DNA of 34,297 bases. Origin: a virus. Location: the IMG/VR virus record IMGVR_UViG_3300025684_000730, positions 1 through 34,297 of that record; one strand, given 5' to 3'. Numbering within the stretch: position 1 is the first letter of the stretch; every line of letters begins with the position of its first letter. The notes below the pieces were generated by a model, which made no database searches, was not told the DNA's origin, and saw only the letters and a list, made by a program, of their open reading frames with translations. Below, in pieces: positions 6,936-15,429 of the stretch. A program made the translations under genes and the position numbers.

Positions 6936-8672
6936 ATGGCATTTTCAGAATCTCCAGCAATTACCATTAGAGAGGTTGACGCATCTGGTGTGGTGCCAGC
7001 AGTTTCTTCTTCTACCGGTGCATTTGTTGGTAATTTCCGTTGGGGCCCAGTCGAAAAACCAATTCTGATTTCAAATGAAGCAGAACTGGCAGACACTTTC
7101 GGCACTCCTACGGCTGCAACAGCTGTCGATTTCCATTCGGCAGCGTACTTTCTCAAGTATACAAATGCTCTTCAAGTTGTTCGCGTATTAGGCGATACCG
7201 ACGGTTATAACGCTTATAACCATAACGAAGCAGCAAGTGGAGCAAATGTCAGAATCAAAGACGGTGATGCATGGGATGCAGCGCTTGCAGGATTTGATTC
7301 CGATAAACACACATTTATAGCTAAATGGCCCGGAGCGCTGGGCAATAGCTTAAGAGTTTCCTTGTGCCCACAACAAGGTGCTGATTCAGCATTTGACGCT
7401 TGGGCATATAAAGACAACTTTGACACAGCACCAGGTACTTCACCGTTTGCTGAAGGTAAAACAGCTACTAATGACGAAGTTCACGTCGCTGTAATTGACA
7501 ACCTTGGCAAATTCTCAGGTACTAAAGGCACAGTCTTAGAAACATATCCGTTCATGTCGTTGGCAAAAAATGCTAAGACACCTGACGGATCTACAAATTA
7601 TGTAAGAGACGTAATCAATAGAAAGTCATCCTACATTTGGATGGCTGGGCATGACTCTGATTATACAGTTGCAAATGCTGGGCTAGATGCTGATACAAGC
7701 GTTGATTTCCAACTTTCGGCTGGCGTCTTGGCTGCTAAAAACTACGATCTTACCGAAGGTGATGAATCAGAAAATATGGACGTAGGTGACTATATTACTG
7801 GTTTTGATCAATTTGAAGACAAAGATAATATCCAAGTAGATCTTCTGATTGCTCCTCAAATGACTTCAAGGATAGATACTACTACAATAGTTAATGATCT
7901 TGTAAGTATTGCTCAAGGTCAACGTAAAGATTGCGTTGTCGTTGCATCTCCCGCTAGATCAGATATTGTAGGCTTACAAGCCACCGCTGCTAATACTAAT
8001 GCCGTCGCGACGGCAGCCACGTTTACAGCGTCATCGTATCTAGTAGTTGATAATAACTATCTTAAAGTCTATGATAAATATAACGACGAGTTTATTTTTA
8101 TCCCAGCAAACTCATCAACCGCAGGTGTTATGGCTGCGACTGATGTAACTGCGGCAACTTGGTTCTCACCAGCTGGCCCACGTCGTGGACAATATCTTGG
8201 TGTGACAGGTATCTCATACTCTCCGAACAAATCTCAGAGAGATGTACTATATCGTAACGGCATTAACCCGATTGCGAATATTCCTGGTCAAGGGTTGCTA
8301 CTATTCGGTGATAAGACAAAGCTTGCAAGACCTTCTGCATTCGATCGTATTAACGTACGTCGTTTGTTCTTGACTATCGAAAGGGCGATTGGAATCGCTG
8401 CTCGCAACGTTATGTTCGAATTCAATGATGAATTCACGAGAGCAGAATTTGTTGGCGTGGTTGAACCATTCTTAAGAGACATCAAAGGTCGTCGTGGCAT
8501 AACTGATTTCCGTGTGATTTGTGACGAAACAAACAACACTGGTGCAGTTATAGATAGAAATGAATTTGTCGCGACTGTCTTAGTCAAGCCTGCACGTTCC
8601 ATCAACTTTGTTACTCTTAACTTTGTTGCTGTACGTACCGGAGTTGATTTCGCAGAAATCGCTGGTGTATAG
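6936..8672 (+). CDS. 18: Tail sheath protein gp18
   Basis: A 578-residue contractile tail sheath subunit. The N-terminus (SPAITIREVDASG, then VSSSTGAFVGNFRWGP) is characteristic of gp18-type sheaths, in which this arm interlocks neighbouring subunits. The C-terminal third is the conserved core, with GRRGITDFRVICDETNNTG and SINFVTLNFVAVRTGVDFAE. The middle region carries the variable, surface-exposed domains. It follows its own late promoter and strong ribosome site, as expected for a protein needed in more than a hundred copies. It is somewhat shorter than T4 gp18 (659 residues), with the difference in the variable middle. The tail tube gene follows after 12 bp. Confidence 0.92.
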   Translation: MAFSESPAITIREVDASGVVPAVSSSTGAFVGNFRWGPVEKPILISNEAELADTFGTPTAATAVDFHSAAYFLKYTNALQVVRVLGDTDGYNAYNHNEAASGANVRIKDGDAWDAALAGFDSDKHTFIAKWPGALGNSLRVSLCPQQGADSAFDAWAYKDNFDTAPGTSPFAEGKTATNDEVHVAVIDNLGKFSGTKGTVLETYPFMSLAKNAKTPDGSTNYVRDVINRKSSYIWMAGHDSDYTVANAGLDADTSVDFQLSAGVLAAKNYDLTEGDESENMDVGDYITGFDQFEDKDNIQVDLLIAPQMTSRIDTTTIVNDLVSIAQGQRKDCVVVASPARSDIVGLQATAANTNAVATAATFTASSYLVVDNNYLKVYDKYNDEFIFIPANSSTAGVMAATDVTAATWFSPAGPRRGQYLGVTGISYSPNKSQRDVLYRNGINPIANIPGQGLLLFGDKTKLARPSAFDRINVRRLFLTIERAIGIAARNVMFEFNDEFTRAEFVGVVEPFLRDIKGRRGITDFRVICDETNNTGAVIDRNEFVATVLVKPARSINFVTLNFVAVRTGVDFAEIAGV

Positions 8673-8684
8673 GAGGTCAAATAG

Positions 8685-9215
8685 ATGGTTTTAGGCGTAG
8701 ACGATTTTAAAGCAAAACTAGCAGGTGGGGGCGCTCGTCCCAATCTGTTTAAAGTTACTGTTAACTTTCCAACAGCTATTCCCACCGATGGGGATGCTGA
8801 ATTGACATCTTTCTTGTGTAGAGCTGCGCAGTTGCCTGGCTCTACGATTCCTGCTATGACTGTTCCTTTCAGAGGCAGACAGTTACAAATGGCTGGTGAT
8901 CGAACATTTGAGCCATGGAGCGTAACTTGTATCAATGATACAAACTTCACAATCCGTAACTCTATGGAAAGATGGATGAATGGCATCAATGCTCATTCGT
9001 TGAATACCGGAGAAGTTAATCCAATAAATTATCAAGCTGATTTAAAAGTTGAACAACTAGATAAGGATGAAAAAGTCCTTAAGAGTTATAACTTTGTCGC
9101 TGCATTCCCAACAAGTATCTCACCTATTGAGCTTGCATATGATGCGAATGATCAGATTGAAGAGTTCACAATTGAGTGGACTTACCAATATTGGACATCA
9201 AACACAACTACATAA
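8685..9215 (+). CDS. 19: Tail tube protein gp19
   Basis: A 176-residue tail tube subunit. Landmarks are VLGVDDFKAKLAGGGARPNL at the start, FLCRAAQLPGSTIPA, FRGRQLQMAGDRTFEPWSV, a central NSMERWMNGINAH helix, and IEEFTIEWTYQYW near the end. This is the gp19 pattern and the length is close to T4 gp19 (163 residues). It stacks as hexamers inside the gp18 sheath. It begins 12 bp after the sheath gene with an AGGAGGT ribosome site, so both are made from one late transcript, and a hairpin terminator follows. Confidence 0.92.
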   Translation: MVLGVDDFKAKLAGGGARPNLFKVTVNFPTAIPTDGDAELTSFLCRAAQLPGSTIPAMTVPFRGRQLQMAGDRTFEPWSVTCINDTNFTIRNSMERWMNGINAHSLNTGEVNPINYQADLKVEQLDKDEKVLKSYNFVAAFPTSISPIELAYDANDQIEEFTIEWTYQYWTSNTTT

Positions 9216-9224
9216 GTTGGTATT

Positions 9225-9256
9225 GGAGAGGCTGGTACGCTGGCCTCTCTTTACTT
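9225..9256 (+). terminator. Hairpin terminator after gp19
   Basis: GAGAGGC (9226-9232) pairs with GCCTCTC (9243-9249) around a 10-base loop, followed by TTTACTTATTTT. A seven-pair, GC-containing stem with a moderately T-rich tail is a plausible intrinsic terminator for the sheath-tube transcript, perhaps partly leaky into gp20, which has no late promoter of its own that I can see. Confidence 0.65.
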
Positions 9257-9271
9257 ATTTTAGGATGAATT

Positions 9272-10780
9272 ATGGCCGACAATAATGCATTAAAAATATT
9301 TGGCTTCGAAATTCGAAGAGCAAATAAAAAAGAAGAAGACAAGAAGTTACAGTCTATTGTACCTCGTCAAGATGACGATGGTGCTGGATATGTTACTGCT
9401 TCTGGTTCTCATTATGGTCAGTATATTAATATTGATGGAGATGATTCTAAAGACAATCATCAAATGATTATGAAATACCGTGGCGTCTCAACGCACCCAG
9501 AAGTTGATGCCGCAATCGAAGATATTATCAACGAATCTATTTCAGCGTCAGAGAACGAACAAGCAGTTAAAATTTCGCTCGATAAGGTTGAAGTATCAGA
9601 TCAGATTAAAAAAGGAATTACCGAAGAGTTCGACAATGTCATTTCTATGTTGGACTTTGCCAATAACGGCCACGACATGTTTAAGCGTTGGTACATTGAT
9701 GGCAGATTATATCATCACCTTGTTGTAAATGAATCTAATATTAAAGCAGGTATTCAGGAAATCCGTCCTATCGATTCTGCAAAGGTTCGTAAAGTTAAAC
9801 AAGTAAAGAAAAAGAAAGATTCCATCACTGGAGCTATGATAGTAGAAAGTGTTGATGAATACTACATTTATCAGGAAAAACCTGGAAGTCAAACATCAGG
9901 AGTAAAACTATCTAATGACTCAGTGAGCTATGTTACATCTGGACTTCTGTCAGCTGATAGAAAAAAGGTTGTATCGCATTTACATAAAGCACTGAAGCCA
10001 ATCAATCAACTTCGAATGATGGAAGACTCACTGGTCATCTACCGGCTTGCACGGGCGCCTGAGAGGCGAATATTCTATATTGACGTGGGCAACTTACCAC
10101 GTGGTAAATCAGAACAATATATGAAAGACATTATGGCTCGTTACCGTAACAAGCTTGTATATGATGCAGACACAGGACAAATACGAGATGATCGCAAACA
10201 TATGTCGATGCTTGAGGATTTTTGGTTACCAAGACGTGAGGGCGGTAGAGGCACTGAGATTACTACCTTACCAGGAGGTGAAAACCTTGGACAGATCGAT
10301 GACATCATTTACTTCCAGAAACGCCTTTATAGATCGCTTAATGTTCCTATAGCTAGACTTGAACAAGAACAGCAATTTAGCCTAGGCCGATCTACAGAGA
10401 TAAGTAGAGACGAATTAAAGTTTCAGAAATTTATCGATAGACTTCGTCGTCGTTTCTCAATGTTATTCTTAGAGATTCTAAAGAAACAACTTGTGATGAA
10501 AGGTTTAATTACTGAAGAAGACTGGAACGAGTGGAAAAACGATTTAATCATTGATTACACTAGAGACAATCACTTTACAGAGTTAAAAGATGCTGAACTA
10601 CTAAGAGAAAGATTACAAACTTTAGATCAAGTAAGCCAATATGTTGGAGATTACTTCTCAAAAGAGTGGGTAATGAAAAACGTATTACAATTTGATGATG
10701 ATGATATTAAACAAGTTGCAAAACAATCTGATGAAGAGCAACCTACAGACGATCAACAAAATCTTCCAGATGAAGAATAA
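9272..10780 (+). CDS. 20: Portal protein gp20
   Basis: A 502-residue portal vertex subunit, close to T4 gp20 (524 residues). Family landmarks include KYRGVSTHPEVDAAIEDIIN, LYHHLVVNESNIKAGIQEIR, the conserved core ALKPINQLRMMEDSLVIYRL with RAPERRIFYIDVGNLP, and FWLPRREGGRGTEITTLPGG. The C-terminus is acidic (DEEQPTDDQQNLPDEE). The dodecameric portal nucleates prohead assembly, is the docking site of gp17 and later joins gp13/gp14. It has an AGGATGAATT ribosome region directly before the ATG. It lies between the tail tube gene and the prohead core genes, as in all T4 relatives. Confidence 0.93.
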   Translation: MADNNALKIFGFEIRRANKKEEDKKLQSIVPRQDDDGAGYVTASGSHYGQYINIDGDDSKDNHQMIMKYRGVSTHPEVDAAIEDIINESISASENEQAVKISLDKVEVSDQIKKGITEEFDNVISMLDFANNGHDMFKRWYIDGRLYHHLVVNESNIKAGIQEIRPIDSAKVRKVKQVKKKKDSITGAMIVESVDEYYIYQEKPGSQTSGVKLSNDSVSYVTSGLLSADRKKVVSHLHKALKPINQLRMMEDSLVIYRLARAPERRIFYIDVGNLPRGKSEQYMKDIMARYRNKLVYDADTGQIRDDRKHMSMLEDFWLPRREGGRGTEITTLPGGENLGQIDDIIYFQKRLYRSLNVPIARLEQEQQFSLGRSTEISRDELKFQKFIDRLRRRFSMLFLEILKKQLVMKGLITEEDWNEWKNDLIIDYTRDNHFTELKDAELLRERLQTLDQVSQYVGDYFSKEWVMKNVLQFDDDDIKQVAKQSDEEQPTDDQQNLPDEE

Positions 10781-10786
10781 TTTTAT

Positions 10787-10794
10787 TATAAATA
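10787..10794 (+). promoter_or_regulatory. T4-type late promoter upstream of the prohead core operon
   Basis: TATAAATA begins seven bases after the gp20 stop codon and 19 bp before the next ATG. It should drive the gp67-like gene, the small gene, gp21, gp22 and gp23, none of which shows another consensus late element. Confidence 0.8.
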
Positions 10795-10812
10795 ATAGGA
10801 AACGGAGTTATT

Positions 10813-11085
10813 ATGGAAAACATTGAGCAATTGATACAACAGGCAGCTGATGGTGATTACGCAGGCGGTGGACAAACGTTTGCAGAAATTATGGCTGCTA
10901 AAATGACAGATGCTCTTGATCAAGAGCGCATCAAGGTATCAGGACAAGTATATAATGGACTTGAGGCAGAGGATGAAGAACAGCTAGAATTTGATCTCGA
11001 AGATGACGATTCTGAAGAGGATGACGTAGATGTTGACGACGAAGATGATACAGACGACTCCGATGAAGACACTGAAGACGATTAG
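10813..11085 (+). CDS. Prohead core protein, gp67-like
   Basis: A 90-residue protein in the gp67 position between portal and protease. The N-terminal half is ordinary (IEQLIQQAADGDYAGGGQTF, then AEIMAAKMTDALDQERIKVS); the last 35 residues are almost entirely Asp and Glu. T4 gp67 is a small acidic core protein that is cut to peptides by gp21 during head maturation, and the acidic tail here fits that. It follows a late promoter at 10787-10794 and an AGGAAACGGAG ribosome region. The acidic tail is overlapped in another frame by the next gene. Equivalence to gp67 rests on position and composition more than residue identity. Confidence 0.7.
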   Translation: MENIEQLIQQAADGDYAGGGQTFAEIMAAKMTDALDQERIKVSGQVYNGLEAEDEEQLEFDLEDDDSEEDDVDVDDEDDTDDSDEDTEDD

Positions 11086-11263
11086 AGAAACTGTTACAAA
11101 AGAACGTACGGTATATAAACGAAAATATATGGGCTTTAATTTAGAAATCATACAGAAGTATGACAAGTTTGAAGCATATGTAGACGGTGAGAAATTAGAC
11201 ACTTATGACACGAAAAAGCACGCACAGAAAATGTTAATGCAATTCGTTAGGGAAGTAGATTAA
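11030..11263 (+). CDS. Small conserved basic protein between the gp67-like gene and gp21
   Basis: Up to 77 residues, basic and without a known domain; the coherent part runs from about KRKYMGFNLEIIQKYDKFEA to QFVREVD. It occupies the place of T4 gp68, a prohead core protein, but I cannot show homology. The start is uncertain: the ATG at 11030 has a GAAGAGG nine bases upstream but makes 56 bases overlap the acidic tail of the previous gene; ATGs at 11063 and 11129 are alternatives with weaker ribosome sites. Its stop shares a base with the gp21 start (TAATG), which supports its being translated. Confidence 0.6.
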   Translation: MLTTKMIQTTPMKTLKTIRETVTKERTVYKRKYMGFNLEIIQKYDKFEAYVDGEKLDTYDTKKHAQKMLMQFVREVD

Positions 11264-11922
11264 TGAAGCTTATTGCTGAATACACAGAACAAAATATCGA
11301 ATGCTTGGTGGAAGCCAAGGAGGGCGGTGGTAAAAATTATACTATCGAAGGCGTATTCGCACAAGCTGAACAAAAGAATAGAAATGGACGTATATATCCA
11401 CAGGCCATTATGGAAGCTGCGGTAAATAAATACTCCAAAGAACAAGTTGCAACTAAACGAGCCGTAGGTGAGTTAAATCATCCCGACGGCCCTACTGTCA
11501 ACTTGGATAAAGTTTCCCATCTCATAACCGACCTCAAAGTTGAGGGTAAGGATGTGGTGGGTAAGGCACGCATTTTGGACACACCAATGGGACAGATCGT
11601 ACAAGGTTTGCTTGAGGGTGGAGTGCAACTAGGCGTATCAACTCGTGGTATGGGTAGCCTTGAGAGACGTGGCGATGCCATGTATGTCAAAGATGACTTT
11701 ATGCTTAATACGATTGACATCGTACAAGATCCATCAGCTCCCGGAGCTTTTGTTAATGGAATTATGGAAGGCGTTGACTGGATCTGGAATAATGGCATCA
11801 TTGAAGCTCAAGAAATTGAAAAAATGGAGACTGAAATTAAGAAGGCTCCACGCGCTGATCTCTATGAGACTCAGACACGTGAGTTTAAGAATTTCCTCTC
11901 GTTACTGAAAACTAAACTATAA
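11263..11922 (+). CDS. 21: Prohead maturation protease gp21
   Basis: A 219-residue serine protease of the T4 gp21 family. The His motif GELNHPDGP places His73 as the likely catalytic histidine, and GVSTRGMGS gives Ser126 as the nucleophile, matching the spacing in T4 gp21 (212 residues). An NRNGRIYP stretch precedes them, as is common in this family. It assembles inside the prohead, cuts itself, the core proteins and the capsid protein after a glutamate, and clears the interior before packaging. It begins on the last base of the preceding stop codon and is followed after 15 bp by gp22. Confidence 0.92.
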   Translation: MKLIAEYTEQNIECLVEAKEGGGKNYTIEGVFAQAEQKNRNGRIYPQAIMEAAVNKYSKEQVATKRAVGELNHPDGPTVNLDKVSHLITDLKVEGKDVVGKARILDTPMGQIVQGLLEGGVQLGVSTRGMGSLERRGDAMYVKDDFMLNTIDIVQDPSAPGAFVNGIMEGVDWIWNNGIIEAQEIEKMETEIKKAPRADLYETQTREFKNFLSLLKTKL

Positions 11923-11937
11923 TATAGGAGTCAAGAC

Positions 11938-12990
11938 ATGACTGATCAAATCCAAGACCAGGATGTTGAGCTCGACGAGAATGAAATCGAAGAAGCTCAC
12001 GATCCTAAGAACGCAGAAGCGCAATCAATTGCTTCTGTAAAAGGTGCTGAAGGAAAAGGGACAACCGCTAAAGAGCCAGGTGGCAAAGGCGGAGCCAAAG
12101 ATCCTATGCAAAAACTGCCAGGAACCAAAGCTGGTATGATTAATGCAATGTACATGAAAGCAAGCAAAATGAAAAAAGAAGAGCTTGCTGGAATGTATAC
12201 TAAACTTATGGGCGAAACTGTGGCTGAGGATGTAGCTGAAGTTGAAGGTACTAACCTTCAGTTTGAAGCTGACTTTTCTCAAGATCTAGACGCATTAATC
12301 GAGTCTGAAGCTACTCTTTCCGAAGAGTTTAAAGCTAAAACAGCCGTAATTTTTGAAGCAGCTATTAAATCTAAATTGGCCGAAGAAATCGACCGTTTAG
12401 AAGAATCATATGCCAACGAACTCTCTGAGGAAGTATCAGCAACTAAAGCTGACCTCGTAGAAAAAGTTGACAGCTACCTTAACTATGTCGTTGAAGGTTG
12501 GATGGAAGAAAATAAACTAGCAGTACAATCAGGTCTACGTACCGAAATTGCTGAGAAGTTTATGAATTCTTTGAAAGATCTCTTTACAGAGTCTTACATC
12601 GAAGTTCCAGAATCCAAAATTGACCTAGTTGACGAACTCGCTGAAGAAGTAACTGAGCTTGAAGAAGCTCTTAATGCTTCAACAGCAAGAGCAATTCAAG
12701 TTTCTGAAGAGTTAGAAGTTATGAAGCGTGCATCGGTTATCCGTGAAGCTTCAAAAGATATGGCTCAAACACAAGTTGAAAAACTTGCGAAACTTGTCGA
12801 AGATATTGATTTCGAAGATGAAGATACTTTCGCTGAGAAGGTGAAAACTGTAAAAGAATCATACTTCAAAAAAGAAGCTGTTGAGTCTGTAATTGAAGAC
12901 GCAATTGAAGATGATGATGGCAACATCGTTGAATCATCTGATACAATGGCACAATACCTAACCGCGATCCGCAAAGCGTCGCAGAAATAA
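11938..12990 (+). CDS. 22: Prohead core scaffold gp22
   Basis: A 350-residue acidic scaffold protein. It has an acidic N-terminus, a Gly/Lys-rich linker (residues about 35-65) and then a long charged helical region with many Glu residues, consistent with the coiled-coil core of T4-like proheads. A KAGMINAMYMKASKMKKEEL segment near residue 65 stands out. Position between gp21 and gp23 is diagnostic. It is longer than T4 gp22 (269 residues). It would be assembled with gp23 around the portal and digested by gp21. A TATAGGAGTC ribosome region precedes the ATG. Confidence 0.88.
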   Translation: MTDQIQDQDVELDENEIEEAHDPKNAEAQSIASVKGAEGKGTTAKEPGGKGGAKDPMQKLPGTKAGMINAMYMKASKMKKEELAGMYTKLMGETVAEDVAEVEGTNLQFEADFSQDLDALIESEATLSEEFKAKTAVIFEAAIKSKLAEEIDRLEESYANELSEEVSATKADLVEKVDSYLNYVVEGWMEENKLAVQSGLRTEIAEKFMNSLKDLFTESYIEVPESKIDLVDELAEEVTELEEALNASTARAIQVSEELEVMKRASVIREASKDMAQTQVEKLAKLVEDIDFEDEDTFAEKVKTVKESYFKKEAVESVIEDAIEDDDGNIVESSDTMAQYLTAIRKASQK

Positions 12991-13008
12991 ATTTGGGAGT
13001 CCAAACAA

Positions 13009-14346
13009 ATGCAATCTTATGACAAACTAGTCGAAAAGTGGGCACCGGTACTTAATGAAGAATCAGCGGGTACTATTCAAGATGCTCATAGGAGATCAGT
13101 TACAGCTGCTATCCTAGAAAACCAAGAAATCGCCCTTCGCGAAGAGCGTGCTCAAAACCAAGGCTTCATCACAGAAGCTGCTCCAGCCGGTGCTAACACT
13201 GGTTCAATCGGAACATGGGATCCAGTATTGATCTCATTGGTACGTCGTTCCATGCCAAACCTTATGGCATATGACGTTGCTGGCGTTCAGCCTATGTCCG
13301 GCCCAACTGGTCTCATCTTTGCGATGAAATCACGTTATGACGCTGGTACAACTAGTAATACAGAAGCTCTGTTCAACGAAGCTAACGCACGTCACGCAGG
13401 TACAAAAACTGCTGCGGCTGCTGGTGCAGACGGTTCAGGCCTTAACGTAACAAATACTGGTGGCGGTGCTGCTGCTCTTACGATCGATTCCGATCGTTTG
13501 ACCAACCTTGCCAACATTGGTATGACTACAGACTCTGCTGAAGCTCTTGGCGATGCTGCTAACAATGCTTTCGAACAAATGGGTTTCACCATTGAGAAAG
13601 CAACTGTGACAGCGAAATCACGTGCACTCAAAGCAGAATATACTCTGGAACTAGCACAAGACTTGAAAGCAATTCACGGTCTTGACGCTGAAACAGAGTT
13701 GGCCAACATTCTTTCAACTGAAATCTTGGCTGAAATCAACCGCGAAGTAATTCGTACAATCAACTCACAAGCCAAAACTGGTGCCCTTCAAGCTTCCACA
13801 GCTGTTAACGGTATCTTTAACATGTCATCTGATGCAGATGGCCGTTGGTCTGTTGAGAAATTCAAAGGCCTGATCGTTCAAATCGAACGTGAAGCAAACG
13901 TAATTGCAAAAGAAACACGTAGAGGAAAAGGTAACTTTATTATCTGTTCTTCAGACGTAGCTTCTGCTTTGGCTGCTTCAGGCATGTTGGATTACACTCC
14001 AGCTCTCTCCACTAACTTGAACGTAGATGACACAGGCAACACATTTGCTGGTGTTCTTAACGGTCGCACAAAAGTCTATATTGACCCATATGCAACTGTT
14101 GACTATGTGACTGTTGGTTATAAGGGTACAAACCCATATGACGCTGGTCTCTTCTATTGTCCATACGTACCACTCACAATGGTTCGTGCGGTTGGTGAAG
14201 ATAACTTCCAGCCAAAAATTGGTTTCAAAACTCGCTACGGTATGGCGTCAAACCCATTCGTCGGTGCAACACCTGCAAGTGGTCTTGCTGCTGCGAAATC
14301 AAACCAGTACTACAGAATTTTCCGAGTCGACAACATTATGGCTTAA
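13009..14346 (+). CDS. 23: Major capsid protein gp23
   Basis: A 445-residue HK97-fold major capsid protein. The N-terminal region (residues 1-56) is a delta domain ending in QGFITE, followed by AAPAGANTG; the ITE/A junction at 56/57 is a good gp21 cleavage site (hydrophobic-x-Glu). After it come GTWDPVLISLVRRSMPNLMA and GVQPMSGPTGLIFAMKSRY, which are strongly conserved in gp23. Later landmarks are NREVIRTINSQA and FIICSSDVASALAASGML. It is shorter than T4 gp23 (521 residues), as in marine relatives. No gp24 vertex paralogue is present in this window. A strong hairpin terminator follows the stop codon. Confidence 0.95.
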   Translation: MQSYDKLVEKWAPVLNEESAGTIQDAHRRSVTAAILENQEIALREERAQNQGFITEAAPAGANTGSIGTWDPVLISLVRRSMPNLMAYDVAGVQPMSGPTGLIFAMKSRYDAGTTSNTEALFNEANARHAGTKTAAAAGADGSGLNVTNTGGGAAALTIDSDRLTNLANIGMTTDSAEALGDAANNAFEQMGFTIEKATVTAKSRALKAEYTLELAQDLKAIHGLDAETELANILSTEILAEINREVIRTINSQAKTGALQASTAVNGIFNMSSDADGRWSVEKFKGLIVQIEREANVIAKETRRGKGNFIICSSDVASALAASGMLDYTPALSTNLNVDDTGNTFAGVLNGRTKVYIDPYATVDYVTVGYKGTNPYDAGLFYCPYVPLTMVRAVGEDNFQPKIGFKTRYGMASNPFVGATPASGLAAAKSNQYYRIFRVDNIMA

Positions 14347-14371
14347 GCCAAATAGGAAAAAATCTAACACT

Positions 14372-14397
14372 AGGGTCGCTTCGGCGGCCCTTTTTTT
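14372..14397 (+). terminator. Strong intrinsic terminator after gp23
   Basis: GGGTCGC (14373-14379) pairs with GCGGCCC (14384-14390) around a stable TTCG tetraloop, with one G-T pair, followed by seven T. It ends the capsid transcript, and the next late promoter begins three bases after the T run. Confidence 0.93.
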
Positions 14398-14399
14398 AT

Positions 14400-14407
14400 T
14401 ATAAATA
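14400..14407 (+). promoter_or_regulatory. T4-type late promoter for the gp3-position gene
   Basis: TATAAATA overlaps the end of the T-rich terminator tail of gp23 and lies 21 bp before the next ATG, with AAGGAAG as ribosome site. Terminator and promoter together reset transcription after the capsid gene. Confidence 0.8.
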
Positions 14408-14428
14408 CTGACATATAAAGGAAGTGTT

Positions 14429-14971
14429 ATGGCTATTGGAACAACATCCGTATCGACCGGAATTCTAGAATCTACTATTACATCGAATGCAAACTATCTT
14501 CAACCTACTGGATTTAAGATAGGTATTAATCGTAAGTACTTTCCTAACATAGAATATTTTGCGCAGTCAGTTATGCACCCGGATATGTCTGTAACCCCAA
14601 TAGAAATGCCATACAAGAGAATTGGTGGAGTTCCATTCACAGGGGACAAACTAAATTTTGGCGAATTAACATGCATGATCATTATGGATGAAAGCCTTTC
14701 GGCTTACACTGAAATGTATAATTGGTTAAAATCGTTTGTCGAGGCTCCTAATGTTAACGCATCGGAAGCTTCAAACGGTGCAAGAGGCCCTTCAGAAGCT
14801 GACATAACTCTTTCTATATTAACTAGCCATAACAACGTTGCGAAGAAAATTATATATAGAAGTGCGTTTCCAACATTGTTAGGAGACATAAACTTTGAAG
14901 CTTCTACTGGTGATGTACAATATATCACGTTCCCTATTTCGTTTAGATTTACATACTTTGAAATTGAATAA
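14429..14971 (+). CDS. Tail-tube-like tail completion protein (gp3 position)
   Basis: A 180-residue protein in the place where marine T4-like phages carry the tail completion protein gp3, and the length fits gp3 (176 residues in T4). The central pattern, with FKIGINRKYFPNIEYFAQSV, IEMPYKRIGG and ELTCMIIMDESLSAYTEMYN, also resembles the tube-fold proteins gp19 and gp54. It therefore may be the tube-terminating gp3 homologue or a tube-fold paralogue. It has its own late promoter, so it is expected to be a virion part. It ends FRFTYFEIE, and UvsY follows 14 bp later. Confidence 0.6.
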   Translation: MAIGTTSVSTGILESTITSNANYLQPTGFKIGINRKYFPNIEYFAQSVMHPDMSVTPIEMPYKRIGGVPFTGDKLNFGELTCMIIMDESLSAYTEMYNWLKSFVEAPNVNASEASNGARGPSEADITLSILTSHNNVAKKIIYRSAFPTLLGDINFEASTGDVQYITFPISFRFTYFEIE

Positions 14972-14985
14972 CCTTAGGATTTATT

Positions 14986-15429
14986 ATGGACTTAAAAATG
15001 ATTCTCGACATGTGGTCGAGCGACTGTGCTATTGCACAAACGAGTTTAGACGAATCATCTAGACAAACCCCGATGCTACACGCAAAATATTTAGAGCTTC
15101 TTTCTACTATGAAATTGAGGCTAAAGAAAGCTGAACAACAACAGAAGATATTACTTAAAGACAAATGGCTTTATTATAATGGAAAAATGGATCAGGATCA
15201 AATAATTGAAAAAGGGTGGAAGCCGGACCCTTTTGATGGACTTAAAATTCTTAAAGGTGAAATGGATTACTACTACGATTCCGATCCAGAAATTCAGCAG
15301 TCTGTTGAGAAAATAGAGTATTTAAAAACTATAATAGATACTTTAAATGAGATTATGAACAACGTAAATTGGAGACATCAGACTATTGGTAATATGATCA
15401 AATGGAGGATCTTCGAGAGTGGTGGCTAA
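14986..15429 (+). CDS. uvsY: Recombination mediator UvsY
   Basis: A 147-residue helical protein matching T4 UvsY (137 residues). The N-terminus, KMILDMWSSDCAIAQTSLDE followed by TPMLHAKYLELLSTMKLRL, is the family's recognisable part, and the C-terminal IIDTLNEIMNNVNWRHQTI helix precedes the ending FESGG. UvsY hexamers help UvsX recombinase displace the single-strand-binding protein gp32 from ssDNA. It is first of a run of recombination genes. The last codons (AGT GGT GGC TAA) overlap the GTG start of the next small gene. Confidence 0.87.
   Translation: MDLKMILDMWSSDCAIAQTSLDESSRQTPMLHAKYLELLSTMKLRLKKAEQQQKILLKDKWLYYNGKMDQDQIIEKGWKPDPFDGLKILKGEMDYYYDSDPEIQQSVEKIEYLKTIIDTLNEIMNNVNWRHQTIGNMIKWRIFESGG

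Noticed and set aside
8288-8989. Long minus-strand frame (233 codons) opposite gp18 and gp19
   Set aside because: It lies fully over two certain virion genes, has no family pattern, no ribosome site and no promoter; it is a shadow frame.
11478-11801. Minus-strand frame of 107 codons opposite gp21
   Set aside because: It mirrors the conserved protease gene, and its product is Ser/Thr/Pro-rich without a domain.
11918-11926. TATAATATA before gp22 as a late promoter
   Set aside because: It departs from the TATAAATA consensus found intact five times elsewhere, and no -35 for a host-type promoter is present.
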